NCBI GenBank assembly: GCA_028278335.1
Contig: JANQEN010000176.1
Coordinates: 1 to 50,961, forward strand
DNA: 50,961 nucleotides
Source of the DNA: Chitinivibrionales bacterium
GTDB taxonomy: Bacteria; Fibrobacterota; Chitinivibrionia; Chitinivibrionales; JANQEN01
Reading direction: 5' to 3'
Shown one piece after another: positions 36,464-45,649 of the stretch; the first letter of the stretch is position 1; each line of letters starts with the position of its first letter. The position numbers and the translations under genes are program-made. The notes below the pieces were generated by a model. That model was not told where the DNA came from and did not search any database. It worked only from the letters and a program-made list of their open reading frames with translations.

Positions 36464-37993
36464 ATGAATAAACAGGAACATCATGAAATAGAAAGCTGTA
36501 TTGCAACCCTGAATAATTTGATTGAAAATGGCAAGTTATTTGCCGAATTACCGGAGAAACTCAAGGTTGCGCTTTATAAAGCCACAGGCCAAATCTCGCG
36601 CCCCGACAGGTATCGAGCAAAAAATCGAAATAAAGAAATAAAACAAACACTACGACGAAAGCTTGCCCAAAAAGATCGATCCATCCGTGCATCAAGTGGT
36701 ATTCGCACTGCCCGTGAATCTACGGTATTTAATGCTCCTCCCTTAATTACCAATGAACCCTCAGAAAAACTGCGTACCCTCAAGAATCACCAATCCTGCT
36801 ATGTTTGTCACCGGGACTTTAAAACGGTACATTTTTTCTATGACGCCCTATGCTCTGAGTGTGGAGAATTCAATTACAAGAAGCGTTTTCAAACAGCACC
36901 GCTCCATGGATCAACTGCTATAATTACCGGCTCAAGACTTAAAATCGGATACCAAGCAACACTTATGTTACTACGCGCTGGCGCGCAGGTGGTTGCCACA
37001 ACACGCTTTCCAGTTGATTCGGCACTTCGGTTCTCTCAGGAGAAAGACTATAGGAAATGGGGTGATAGATTACACATTTTTGGTCTTGATTTACGTCACA
37101 CACCAAGCGTTGAGATATTTTGCAGTTTCGTAGAAAAAAACTACGACCGATTGGATATACTCATTAATAATGCAGCTCAAACAGTGAGGCGCTCTCCTGG
37201 TTTCTACAGACACCTTATGGAAAATGAATCCCTGGCGATTACTAACATTCCAAAAGCAGCGCAACCTCTCCTTGCAACGTTTTTGAGATGTAAAAATCAG
37301 CTTGGAGTTCATAATTTAAAGCACAAAAGTGGTGACCACTCCTTACCGGTTGCCTGGCAAAGTGCTATTCCGGGGATAGGGATCAGCTCATCGGCCCAAT
37401 TATCCCAAATACCCTATTCCTACGACCATACTTTGCCTGTTGAGCAGATTTTCCCTCAGGGCAAACTTGACGCAGACCTCCAACAGGTGGACCTGAGTAA
37501 AACAAACAGTTGGCGATATCGACTTGGTGAAAACGAAATACAAACAGTGGAAATGATCGAGTTACAACTTGTTAATTCAGTGGCTCCCTTTGTTTTGTGT
37601 AATCGGCTCATCCCCCTTATGAAACGAGACAACACAGGGCAAAAACATATAGTCAATGTATCGGCTATGGAAGGTAAGTTTTTCCGTTGGAAAAAGGGTG
37701 ATAGACACCCCCACACCAATATGGCAAAGGCAGCGCTCAATATGCTTACCCATACCTCTGCTAGTGGATTAGCTAAACATGGAATTTATATGAACGCAGT
37801 TGATACTGGCTGGGTAACTGACGAAGACCCTATTGATCTTGCTCGTCGAAAAACAGAAGTGCATGATTTTCAACCACCTCTAGACATTGTTGATGGTGCA
37901 GCACGAGTGTGCGATCCCCTGTTTGATGGTATCATAACTGGGAAACATTGGTGTGGCAAATTCTTAAAAGATTACAAACCGATTGATTGGTAA
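36464..37993 (+). CDS. SDR-family oxidoreductase with N-terminal zinc ribbon
   Basis: 509 aa, ATG start. Residues 1-95 are helical and basic. A zinc ribbon follows: Cys112/Cys115 and Cys130/Cys133 (CYVC...CSEC). The Rossmann part has TGSRLKIGY (155-163) in place of TGxxxGIG and NNAAQ (235-239). A long insertion (about 245-355) separates it from the catalytic half: Ser400 in NVSAMEGK, and [10 protein letters not shown] with Lys422 but Thr418 where the usual catalytic Tyr of YxxxK should be. So it has the SDR fold and cofactor site, but its chemistry may differ. Similar long SDR proteins occur in fungi and some bacteria; the substrate is unknown. No neighbour points to a pathway. Confidence 0.85.
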   Translation: MNKQEHHEIESCIATLNNLIENGKLFAELPEKLKVALYKATGQISRPDRYRAKNRNKEIKQTLRRKLAQKDRSIRASSGIRTARESTVFNAPPLITNEPSEKLRTLKNHQSCYVCHRDFKTVHFFYDALCSECGEFNYKKRFQTAPLHGSTAIITGSRLKIGYQATLMLLRAGAQVVATTRFPVDSALRFSQEKDYRKWGDRLHIFGLDLRHTPSVEIFCSFVEKNYDRLDILINNAAQTVRRSPGFYRHLMENESLAITNIPKAAQPLLATFLRCKNQLGVHNLKHKSGDHSLPVAWQSAIPGIGISSSAQLSQIPYSYDHTLPVEQIFPQGKLDADLQQVDLSKTNSWRYRLGENEIQTVEMIELQLVNSVAPFVLCNRLIPLMKRDNTGQKHIVNVSAMEGKFFRWKKGDRHPHTNMAKAALNMLTHTSASGLAKHGIYMNAVDTGWVTDEDPIDLARRKTEVHDFQPPLDIVDGAARVCDPLFDGIITGKHWCGKFLKDYKPIDW

Positions 37994-38083
37994 CAGGTTA
38001 AATTCCCATAAAAAACGATAGTATCCTTTGATGTCTAATACTTTTATCTAAAGGTAACTTCAAAAAAGTTTCCAACAACATCT

Positions 38084-38195
38084 ATTTATACCGCTTCTCA
38101 ATAATTATGTCCTATGTTGTATTGCGGCATAACTGTTTCTATAAGAGTTTTATCAAAACCATGGGACAAAACTTTTGAGAAACAGTATAAATACA
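38084..38195. repeat. imperfect long inverted repeat
   Basis: TTTATACCGCTTCTCAA (from 38085) is mirrored by TTGAGAAACAGTATAAA ending near 38192. The pairing continues inward through TGTCCTATG against CCATGGGACA, giving arms of about 35 bases with few mismatches. It is in the gap between two convergent genes, with no reading frame. It could be a MITE-like element or a structured transcript end. Confidence 0.65.
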
Positions 38196-38273
38196 TTGAC
38201 AAAAAAAGGCACACCAGTCGATAGAAGACAGTGTGCCTGAATATTTTTATATCAGCGGTTTCTATACATTACC

Positions 38274-38849
38274 CTACTCTCTTTTTTTACCACCAACGAG
38301 AATAGATAAGGGGCCTACCCACTGAGATATAAGTGAAGGGTCGGACTTACTACGAGCCTGTGCATACACAAAATAAGATCCAGGATTTTTCCAACTATAA
38401 GAAACAGTAAACCGGGATTCTCCAAGAGAATCTGTATCGCTTCCCCATTCAGATAGGGTAGTATCCCCGAAGTCAAATCGGTATTCCACAGGATCACCAT
38501 TGCTGCAATAGGCTTGTGCAGTTTTTAGATAAAACAAAATATTCACTGTAGCAACGGTATCCTGCCCAGGCATAGGACACAGCACTTTTGGTGCAGTTAT
38601 TGGTCCTGTTGACACAACAGTAATATACAGGGGTGCAGTCCAGCGCGATTTAAATTTTGGTTTTCGCTTGCTACGGGCTTGACTCCTTACTGCATATCGC
38701 CCAGCTTTGTTCCAAGTATGGGTGGCTTTAGCATAATAGACATCACCCGTATCCTGTGCACTAGAATCCTGTTCACTGGTCCAATCTGAAAAGGCACCGT
38801 CCCCAAAATCAAAGCGATATTCCACACCTCCGGGAACACGACTGGGGGA
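38274..38849 (-). pseudogene. 5'-truncated PKD-domain protein fragment
   Basis: The readable protein has two PKD-like repeats, each opening VEYRFDFGD and containing WxSxxDS and a YxVxAQARSK strand. The open frame continues back from the GTG at 38825 through SPSRVPGG to an in-frame stop near 38868, with no ATG, signal peptide or ribosome binding site. The GTG is inside the first repeat, so this is best read as the tail of a larger surface protein that has lost its 5' part. The 3' end is intact, ending in a basic tail GGKKRE. No adjacent half was found upstream. Confidence 0.6.
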
Positions 38850-38973
38850 TGTACTACATTTTTACATGAATACTTATTATTGCATCTTCTCTATTGATAA
38901 GAACTCTCTCTATGTACTATTTTGGAATTGGTAAAATAATTTTGTTTAAAATCGTCATTTCAAGGACAGACTC

Positions 38974-39456
38974 ATGGCAGACATGCTGGTTCCCCTTTAT
39001 AAAGACAGACCAATTCCTAACAAAGAGAAATGCATAAAAAACAATATTCAGATACAACGGGCATTGGCCATAGACAAACAGGAAATTTGTTCGTTTGTTA
39101 ACACCCACTTTCATGAAATCTGCCCTGGCTGGGTTGATGAGTGTGCCTCATCATTGTATCGACATCCTCCTTCCTGTTTTTTGGCCATAAAGGAGAAGAA
39201 GATCATTGGTTTTGCCTGCTATGATGGCACAGCCAAGGGAATGGTCGGTCCTATTGGCGTTGTGGAACAGGAGAGAAAACAGGGTATTGCCAGTCTATTG
39301 CTGCATACCTGTTTTGAGGCTATGAAAATGGAGGGCTACGCCTACGCCATTATAGGATGGGTAAGTTCAACTGATTTCTATAAAAAAGTCTGCAATGCCA
39401 TTGAAATCCCCGATAGCTTTCCTGGGATTTACGAGCGCATGATCATGCATAATTAA
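38974..39456 (+). CDS. GNAT-family N-acetyltransferase
   Basis: 160 aa, ATG with AAGGAC 6-11 bases upstream. The acetyl-CoA-binding segment is GMVGPIGVVEQERKQGIASLLL (about residues 90-110), matching the V/I-x-x-x-x-R/Q-x-x-G-x-A loop, with strand beta4 FLAIKEKKIIGFACYDG before it and the FYKKV helix near the end. The substrate is unknown; small GNATs acetylate amines of metabolites, antibiotics or proteins. It is a single gene between the PKD remnant and a repeat. Confidence 0.9.
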   Translation: MADMLVPLYKDRPIPNKEKCIKNNIQIQRALAIDKQEICSFVNTHFHEICPGWVDECASSLYRHPPSCFLAIKEKKIIGFACYDGTAKGMVGPIGVVEQERKQGIASLLLHTCFEAMKMEGYAYAIIGWVSSTDFYKKVCNAIEIPDSFPGIYERMIMHN

Positions 39457-39509
39457 TTCTGTTTCATATTGCTACAAAGATACAATAACATACTTTTAAT
39501 AGAATAATC

Positions 39510-39578
39510 AATCCCCTTCAATCGCACCGCCGAATGGCTCAGAATAGCACGAGAGGCTGTCTGAGGGGAATAGGGCGA
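39510..39578 (+). repeat. dispersed repeat copy with internal deletion
   Basis: AATCCCCTTCAATCGCACCG and the following 35 bases match 34325-34380. The copy then jumps directly to GAATAGGGCGA, matching the sequence about 33 bases further on in the 34.3 kb copy. The missing part lies between two TGAGG direct repeats in the longer copy, which fits deletion by slippage or recombination between them. Confidence 0.8.
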
Positions 39579-39718
39579 TTGCTTGGAAATGTAAACGTCA
39601 ACACCAATGGTAAATACGGACATTTTTATTGCAATTATCACTGGGACAAGATAATTTTTACAGTCAGAAATTGTTATCAACTATTGTACTTAACATACTT
39701 TCGAAAAAGCAGGATTGA

Positions 39719-41068
39719 ATGAGTATATATACTTTCCCAAATAAATTTATCTGGGGTTCAGCCACAGCAAGCTATCAAGTTGAGGGTGCTATTAAAGAGG
39801 ATGGCCGAAAACCAAGCACCTGGGACGCCTTTTGTGATATACCAGGGAAAATTGAGAATGGTGATACTGGAGAACATGCCTGTGACCATTACCATCGGTA
39901 TAAGGAAGATGTACAACTCATGAAGCAGATTGGCCTCCATGCCTATAGATTCTCCATTGCATGGCCCCGTATTATCCCCGATGGTAGCGGATCGGTAAAT
40001 CAAAAGGGTATAGATTTTTATGATCGACTCATTGACGAGTTGCTAAAGAATGATATCACCCCCTATATAACGCTCTTTCATTGGGATTTGCCACAAATAC
40101 TCGAGGATACCTATGGTGGCTGGCGGAGCAAAGAGGTTTCACGTCTCTTTGCTAACTATGCATCAGAGGTGGTCAAACGTTTTTCCGATCGTGTACAGCA
40201 CTGGATGACCATCAATGAAATCATGTGTTTCACTATTTTTGCCCATCGCGATGATATTTTTGCTCCCGGTAAACTGGAGTCTAATCAGGTTATCAATCAA
40301 ACTGTCCATAATGCAATGCTTGGTCATGGACTCGCTGTTGAGGCTATCCGTCATCATGCGCACAAGCGCCCTCAGATAGGTATTGTTGAGAATCTCGTTC
40401 CAACCTGGCCAATCTATGACACACAAGAACACATTGCTGCAGCAAAACAGGCTTGGACAGACATGAATCAACAACGACTCTTTCCTCTGCTTACTGGTAA
40501 ATACGATGAAAAGTATCTTAAGGACTTAGGTGCCGATGCTCCTGAGTTTACTCCCGAAGAGATGAGCATCATCGGTGCACCCTGTGACTTTATTGGTTAC
40601 AACTACTACTTTGCCGATGCGATTCGCTCTTGCCCAGATTCAGAGAAGGGCTATGAGATCCTCCCCTTCCCTGAAAAATATGCGAAAAGTGATATGGGTT
40701 GGCCTATTACTCCTAAGGCACTTTACTATTCCTTGAAGTTTACAAAGGAAGTATTTAACAATATTCCTGTCTACGTTACTGAGAATGGTATGGCAGCTCA
40801 TGATTCAGTAACCGAATCAGGTGAAGTCCTTGATATTGACAGGAAAGAGTATTTGCGCACTCACTTGGAGATGACCTCTCAGGCAATTAAGGATGGTTGT
40901 GATGTCCGTGGTTATTTTGTCTGGTCACTCATGGATAATTTTGAATGGTCCTTTGGGTATTCAAAACGATTTGGCATTACTCGGGTCGATTACGACACAA
41001 TGAAGCGAACTTTAAAATTGAGTGGTGATTATTTTAGTCGTGTGGTAAAGGAGAATAGGGTACTATAA
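39719..41068 (+). CDS. bglA: glycoside hydrolase family 1 beta-glucosidase
   Basis: 449 aa, typical GH1 length, ATG with AGGA about 7 bases upstream. The N-terminal signature FIWGSATASYQVEGA, HWDLPQ and the acid/base Glu167 in TINE, then the nucleophile Glu355 in VTENG and the WSLMDNFEW aglycone-site motif, are all present. No signal peptide, so it acts in the cytoplasm, hydrolysing imported cellobiose or other beta-glucosides to glucose. The gene is monocistronic here, with a Crp-family gene convergent downstream; no transporter is adjacent. Confidence 0.97.
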   Translation: MSIYTFPNKFIWGSATASYQVEGAIKEDGRKPSTWDAFCDIPGKIENGDTGEHACDHYHRYKEDVQLMKQIGLHAYRFSIAWPRIIPDGSGSVNQKGIDFYDRLIDELLKNDITPYITLFHWDLPQILEDTYGGWRSKEVSRLFANYASEVVKRFSDRVQHWMTINEIMCFTIFAHRDDIFAPGKLESNQVINQTVHNAMLGHGLAVEAIRHHAHKRPQIGIVENLVPTWPIYDTQEHIAAAKQAWTDMNQQRLFPLLTGKYDEKYLKDLGADAPEFTPEEMSIIGAPCDFIGYNYYFADAIRSCPDSEKGYEILPFPEKYAKSDMGWPITPKALYYSLKFTKEVFNNIPVYVTENGMAAHDSVTESGEVLDIDRKEYLRTHLEMTSQAIKDGCDVRGYFVWSLMDNFEWSFGYSKRFGITRVDYDTMKRTLKLSGDYFSRVVKENRVL

Positions 41069-41102
41069 TATTCCTAGTGTTATTTCTAAAAAGCTCTCTT
41101 TA

Positions 41103-41759
41103 CTAGTCAACACTCTTCCAAAACTCCTCGGATACAACAATGGAACCCTTCTCCCAATGAAGGCGCTTTTCTTTAGCAAGTTTTTTTAATAATCTCGAAA
41201 ATGTCTCCGGTGTTGCGCCAATGGAAAAGGCTGTATCCTTTTTAGAGATAGTGGGAGTAATTGAACTCTCTTTGCCGTAATGATCCTCTAAAAAACTACG
41301 AAGTCGCTCTTCAACATCGTGTAAGGTAAGATAGGAAATTCGCTCGGTAAGATAGCGCATCTTTTTCATTAAGGTACCAAAGAAGTCTGATCGAAAATCC
41401 TCCTGGCTCAAAAGGCTAGAAAACTGCTGTTTTGATAGCAGTATCAGGTTACTATCTCGTAATGTCACCGCGCTTACTGGATAGTGATCCTGTTCAAAGA
41501 GAATCACCTCACCAAACATTTCTCCTGGCTTTATCACCCTAATGACAACCTCTTTTCCATCATTGGCTGTTTTATACAGTTGAATTGAACCGGTTATGAG
41601 AATGTAAACCGAAGTTCCCTTATCGTTCTCAAAGAAAAGATGACGTTTTTTTAGAACACTTTTAGTACGACAGATTGCTGCTAAATCTTTTCGATGTTCC
41701 GCAGTGATATTAGCAAAAAGTTTAGTACGACCAAGAATCTCTTCAACATTCATTTTCAT
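41103..41759 (-). CDS. Crp/Fnr-family transcriptional regulator
   Basis: ATG 41759 (218 aa) is a compromise; starts at 41786 (TTG), 41777 and 41753 are in frame and none has a clear Shine-Dalgarno sequence. An N-terminal cyclic-nucleotide-type beta-roll (about 10-120: FFENDKGTSVYILITGSIQLYK, VIKPGEMFGEVILFEQ) is followed by a dimerisation helix and a Crp-type helix-turn-helix (about 160-200: FSIGATPETFSRLLKKL). There are no cysteines to hold an iron-sulfur cluster in the usual Fnr pattern; Cys28 or so is single. It is divergent from the aquaporin-arsC pair and may control it, though an effector cannot be named. Confidence 0.9.
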   Translation of the reverse strand: MKMNVEEILGRTKLFANITAEHRKDLAAICRTKSVLKKRHLFFENDKGTSVYILITGSIQLYKTANDGKEVVIRVIKPGEMFGEVILFEQDHYPVSAVTLRDSNLILLSKQQFSSLLSQEDFRSDFFGTLMKKMRYLTERISYLTLHDVEERLRSFLEDHYGKESSITPTISKKDTAFSIGATPETFSRLLKKLAKEKRLHWEKGSIVVSEEFWKSVD

Positions 41760-41962
41760 GGGGAGAATATAAATCATTGTATTCAATTACATGGGGCAAC
41801 AATTTTAAATTTAGAAGAGATAGATACCTTTCAATTTAATAAAGTAAATGAACCCTACCTAACTTAAATGTAATATTTTCATAATATTTTTCTAACAAAT
41901 AAAATCAATATTTTAGATGTACTAGTATTACAATGTGAGAAAAGATAAGCAGGACCAAGAGA

Positions 41963-42646
41963 ATGAACAAATGGACAGCTGAGATCATAGGTACTTTTAA
42001 TCTTGTCTTTTTTGGATGCGGGGCAATCATAGTAAATGACCTTTACCCAAACACTTTAGGGCATCTAGGGATCTCCTTGGCCTTTGGACTAATCGTCATG
42101 GCAATGATTTACTCGATTGGCAATGTCTCCGGTGCTCATCTTAATCCAGCGGTTACCTTAGGGTTCGCCGTTGCCAAACGATTTACCTGGAAAGAGATTC
42201 TTCCCTATTGGACATGCCAATGCCTTGGTGCCATAATCGGCGCAGCTTTGCTTAAATTCCTCTTTCCCTCTCACACTACCTTGGGCGCCACTCTCCCCTC
42301 AGTACCACTATTTAAGGCACTCATTACAGAAATCATTTTCTCATTTGCGCTCATGTTCATTATTCTTAATGTATCCACAGGCCACAAGGAAAAGGGAATC
42401 ATGGCTGGAGTAGCTGTGGGTGGCACCATTGTGTTTGCAGCACTGGTGGGAGGACCTATAAGCGGTGCATCGCTCAATCCAGCACGTTCATTAGGTCCAG
42501 CATTGTTATCAGGAAGTCTTGCTGATTTTTGGATATATATACTTGGGCCCTGCGTTGGAACCTATTTAGCTCACCCTTTTTGCTCAATAATTCAAGGAAA
42601 TGAGTGTTGCGAACAACCAAATGAGGAACAGACACATGGAAAATAA
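41963..42646 (+). CDS. MIP-family aquaporin, probable arsenite/metalloid channel
   Basis: 227 aa with six membrane segments and both pore motifs, NPA in AHLNPAVTLG and in ASLNPARSLGPAL. The residue after the second NPA-R is Ser rather than the Asp of glycerol facilitators, so the pore is aquaporin-like. The next gene, arsC, overlaps its 3' end, as in the aqpS-arsC type of arsenic operon in which the channel lets arsenite out after reduction of arsenate. That role here is inferred from this coupling. The promoter region is shared with the divergent regulator. Confidence 0.88.
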   Translation: MNKWTAEIIGTFNLVFFGCGAIIVNDLYPNTLGHLGISLAFGLIVMAMIYSIGNVSGAHLNPAVTLGFAVAKRFTWKEILPYWTCQCLGAIIGAALLKFLFPSHTTLGATLPSVPLFKALITEIIFSFALMFIILNVSTGHKEKGIMAGVAVGGTIVFAALVGGPISGASLNPARSLGPALLSGSLADFWIYILGPCVGTYLAHPFCSIIQGNECCEQPNEEQTHGK

Positions 42647-43067
42647 AAAATCAATTCTTATTCTCTGTACTGGAAACTCCTGCCGAAGCCAGATGGCTGA
42701 AGGATATATGCGTAAATTCCATGGTGACACCTATGAGATCTATTCTGCTGGGATTGAATCGCATGGTATGAACGAGAGTGCTATAAAAGTCATGGGTGAA
42801 GCTGGAGTAGATATTACCCATCATACCAGCAAAACCATAGACGAACTTCCCACAAAATCCTTTGAATATGTGTTGACGGTCTGCGATAATGCTAAGGAAC
42901 ATTGTCCCTTTTTTCCTGCTGTAATTAAAGTTATTCATCACAGTTTTGAGGACCCACCAGCTTTGGCAAAAGAGCTAACTGAGGAGGAGGATATCTTAGA
43001 CTGCTATAGAAGAGTCAGAGATGAGGTTGCTACTTACATACAGAGAGTACTACCAGGCAAGCTTTAA
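42636..43067 (+). CDS. arsC: arsenate reductase, thioredoxin-coupled (LMW phosphatase fold)
   Basis: ATG 42636 (143 aa) is chosen: GAGGA lies 8 bases upstream and the fold starts at MENKKSILILCTGNSC. It overlaps the aquaporin stop by 11 bases, so translation is coupled. The phosphatase loop is CTGNSCRS (Cys11, Arg17), and the second and third redox cysteines are Cys83 and Cys90 in VCDNAKEHCPFFP, the spacing of Bacillus and Staphylococcus ArsC. The enzyme reduces arsenate to arsenite using thioredoxin. The three-cysteine relay is complete, so it should be active. The arsenite would leave through the neighbouring channel. Confidence 0.95.
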   Translation: MENKKSILILCTGNSCRSQMAEGYMRKFHGDTYEIYSAGIESHGMNESAIKVMGEAGVDITHHTSKTIDELPTKSFEYVLTVCDNAKEHCPFFPAVIKVIHHSFEDPPALAKELTEEEDILDCYRRVRDEVATYIQRVLPGKL

Positions 43068-43101
43068 AAAAGTGAGCACATTCTATGTTAGGTCAACAAA
43101 G

Positions 43102-43737
43102 TTAATCAATTTCTTGAGCAATACATTTATGCAACAAGTCATCAAGTTGAGCACACACTTGTTTGGCAGAAAAGTGATATCCCTCATTGTTAAGCGAGGT
43201 AATAAATTCTTGATGACTTCGCCCCTTTCTATAATCGGGCTCTCTGGGAGGATGCTTCAAATATCGTGCTATGTTTTCCATTGATTCACTGACATTTAAT
43301 ACAGCATGATAAAAGACTCGTTGTTTTGAAAAATAGATTCCCGATCCTAATATCTTTTTATTTCCAATACAGATATCTGACGTTCCTCTTTTGACAACCT
43401 TTTTGACTCCTATAGAATTCAACACTTTGATTATACTGTTGCTAAAAACCTCAAAGAAATAAGGTGGTTTCGAGATCTTCTCATCCCCTTTGATTATAGC
43501 AATAACAACTGTATTAGGTGAGAGAAGTACCGTTTCACCACCGCTGGGTCGTCGATAAACAGTGACGTTGTCTTTTACAACCTCGTTTGTATTGAGTGAA
43601 ATGTTCTCATCGCAGCCACACCCTAACACAATACATTCTGATGAGGGTACATAGCAAAGTGTGCTAAATCGGTTGTCCTGTATTTCAAGGAGGGCTCTGT
43701 CGGGTAATGTATATGGTTGAATGTCTACACTATTCAC
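43102..43737 (-). CDS. lipoate-protein ligase A-like protein
   Basis: 211 aa, GTG start; no strong Shine-Dalgarno sequence is seen. The lipoyl-ligase core is recognisable: VYRRPSGGETVLLSP (the RRxSGG motif), GTSDICIGNKKILGSGIYFSKQRVFYHAVLNVSE with the catalytic Lys in GNKKILGS. It is much shorter than full LplA (about 330 aa) and lacks the C-terminal accessory domain, as in LipL/LipM or bipartite ligases. It probably attaches lipoate or octanoate to a lipoyl domain, but no acceptor protein is adjacent. It converges on arsC with about 35 bases between. Confidence 0.85.
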   Translation of the reverse strand: MNSVDIQPYTLPDRALLEIQDNRFSTLCYVPSSECIVLGCGCDENISLNTNEVVKDNVTVYRRPSGGETVLLSPNTVVIAIIKGDEKISKPPYFFEVFSNSIIKVLNSIGVKKVVKRGTSDICIGNKKILGSGIYFSKQRVFYHAVLNVSESMENIARYLKHPPREPDYRKGRSHQEFITSLNNEGYHFSAKQVCAQLDDLLHKCIAQEID

Positions 43738-43843
43738 GTAAATTGATCCAATTTGTTACACAAAGGCAATCATTGCAATACCTAAATATAGGTAAATGGA
43801 ACGTACAGCAGGGCGAACTCTCTTTGAACTTCTATGGATGAAC

Positions 43844-43871
43844 AAAAGCCCAGCTGTAATTACAACCGGGC
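43844..43871 (-). terminator. terminator of the small secreted protein gene
   Basis: GCCC (43848-43851) through TGTAATTACA to GGGC (43868-43871) makes an imperfect hairpin. On the minus strand it is followed by TTTTG at 43847-43843. It ends the message of the gene that stops at 43931. Confidence 0.65.
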
Positions 43872-43930
43872 CTAGTGACAATAAGAAACTGTAAAGCAAC
43901 TTCTGCTATTATTGCTTTCAGTATATCTTA

Positions 43931-44422
43931 TTATATTTCGTTGGCAGTAACTGAATAGAAAGTGAGCTTTCTGAACACGTCGCCACAACCAGAAGCTGCG
44001 ATACCAATGGAGACGCCCATGCCATCAACAAACTTGTGGTTCTTCAGTGAAGAAGGAAAGTTTACCTTGATATAACCGCTACCAACCCAATTGACAGTAA
44101 ATTTTCCTACTCTTTTCTTTCCATCCCAAATATGAACACTATTAACCTTTACATGGGGGCAAGTGTTTTGCTCTACCTTTAACTTGACAAGCACATAGTC
44201 GAATTTTTCGCCATCAGTTTCTATAGAATAATGTACCCAGTTACTCTGATTAATCTTATTAAGTATGATCATGCCAACGCCCTTATATTCTAAAGACTGA
44301 ACTCTACTTGGTTTTTCTACTACGCCTGCGTGACCGTGAACAGACACAGCAAAAAGAGACTGGGTCATGCAAAAACTTACAAGCAACAGGGAGGCGATGA
44401 TCATTTTAAACTTCTTATTCAT
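43931..44422 (-). CDS. small secreted protein, DUF6623-like
   Basis: 163 aa, ATG with AAAGGAG about 9 bases upstream. Signal peptide ending near AVSVHG (residues 1-25). The mature part begins SVHGHAGVVEKPSRVQSLEY and contains SNWVHYSIET and VNSVHIWDGKKRVGKF, a pattern I associate with DUF6623 beta-sandwich proteins; this is by memory of the family shape and unchecked. No active-site motif; two Cys pairs may form disulfides. Function unknown. It is monocistronic. Confidence 0.65.
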   Translation of the reverse strand: MNKKFKMIIASLLLVSFCMTQSLFAVSVHGHAGVVEKPSRVQSLEYKGVGMIILNKINQSNWVHYSIETDGEKFDYVLVKLKVEQNTCPHVKVNSVHIWDGKKRVGKFTVNWVGSGYIKVNFPSSLKNHKFVDGMGVSIGIAASGCGDVFRKLTFYSVTANEI

Positions 44423-45649
44423 GGTAAAACTCCTTTGTGAAATACGTTTTAGTTAGTGAAGATGTGGATAGTATAATAAATCATTATGTTATTTCTTCAT
44501 CGGGATTTAAAAACCCTTTGATGATAAAACGGGCAAACTACTATTTCATAGGCATCACCTCCAATTCTTTTGCGTGATTTATGCGGTGCAACACACACTC
44601 AATCAAGTTCAATGCGAAAGAGTGATTGAGAAGGGTAGTATTCAGATTTGAAATCAATAAGTATATGGACAACAGTCAAAGAAGAGCAGGTGATAGTATG
44701 CTCAATTGACTTTACAAACACATCATGTCTGTAAAGAAGATGCCCTATGATTCCATGTGGTATCTGAATTGATAGAGTGGTTGTTCTCTTTGCCGGAGTG
44801 GGTCACTCTCTTTTACTGTGTTAAATGTGTCTTCTTTATTGGTTCCTTTACATTAAGATTATTCGATTTAGAGGTTAGCATACCAGCACTCCTTCATGGT
44901 AAGGTCATGAAAGTTTGTACTGCTTTTCACGCTATGAGATGGATTAAGATTTAGGAATTAAAACAATGATCCTATATTGCCATCCTTATTCGCTCATGGA
45001 GAATCGATAGCTCATTTTTGCCGGAGTGTATCAAATTCACCACTATTCTTTTAAATTGTTTTCCAATAGCTTCCTATCTTTGTTTAACCATAAGTCCATA
45101 TTAAATTTTATAACATTACAACAATTATGGTAACCTATAGATACTTTTGTCAATTTACACAAAGAATATATGCCACTTGTTTGTTCCCTGTCAATAGTCA
45201 ACATACATTTCCGTTTAATAATTTTAAACAGTGCCTATTTTGTCAAATGTTAACGACCAACCACTTCCTTTCTTAACAATTCCATCTCCTATTACTCTCC
45301 AAATCGTTCTTATTTGTATACAATTTTATTATAGAGCAGCTTTGCTCATACACTTTTATAATCCTAAATTTCTAATTTCGGAGATGAATACCCTGTAATG
45401 GTGACAACAAATGCTAAAAGACATAAAAATCCTTGTGATAGCCATCACCAACAGCATTTTTATCTTGTAAGTCATTGTTTTTTAGAGAAGTCCTTCTAAC
45501 CATATCATTTTTCATCCTCTTACAGGCCCCCTGTGACCAATATCACCGGAAAATAGGAACAATCCTTTCCGATTGCCCCTGTTTTTTTTGAAAAAATTGC
45601 CAATTTTGTGGAAAATTAATCAAAACCAAAAAACTCAAAGGAGATTATC
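44423..45649. other. long gene-free AT-rich stretch
   Basis: About 1.2 kb without a convincing gene. A 65-codon frame at 44757-44954 starts with GTG without a good ribosome binding site and is hydrophobic by base composition alone. An 8-bp hairpin CTCAATCA/TGATTGAG lies at 44598-44630. A terminator-like structure followed by eight Ts lies at 45555-45589, ahead of the pseudopilin gene. The left end must hold the promoter of the small secreted protein. A small RNA or a leader is possible but not shown. Confidence 0.45.
45555..45589 (+). terminator. candidate leader terminator upstream of the pseudopilin gene
   Basis: AGG..CAATC (45555-45564) pairs with GATTG..CCT (45571-45580) around CTTTCC, with a 2-base internal mismatch, and is followed by TGTTTTTTTT. 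It is about 60 bases before the pilin start. It could end an unseen small transcript or act as an attenuator. Confidence 0.4.

Noticed and set aside
44757..44954. 65-codon plus-strand frame in the gene-free stretch
   Set aside because: A GTG start without a Shine-Dalgarno sequence and a hydrophobic product explained by T-rich DNA; no domain.
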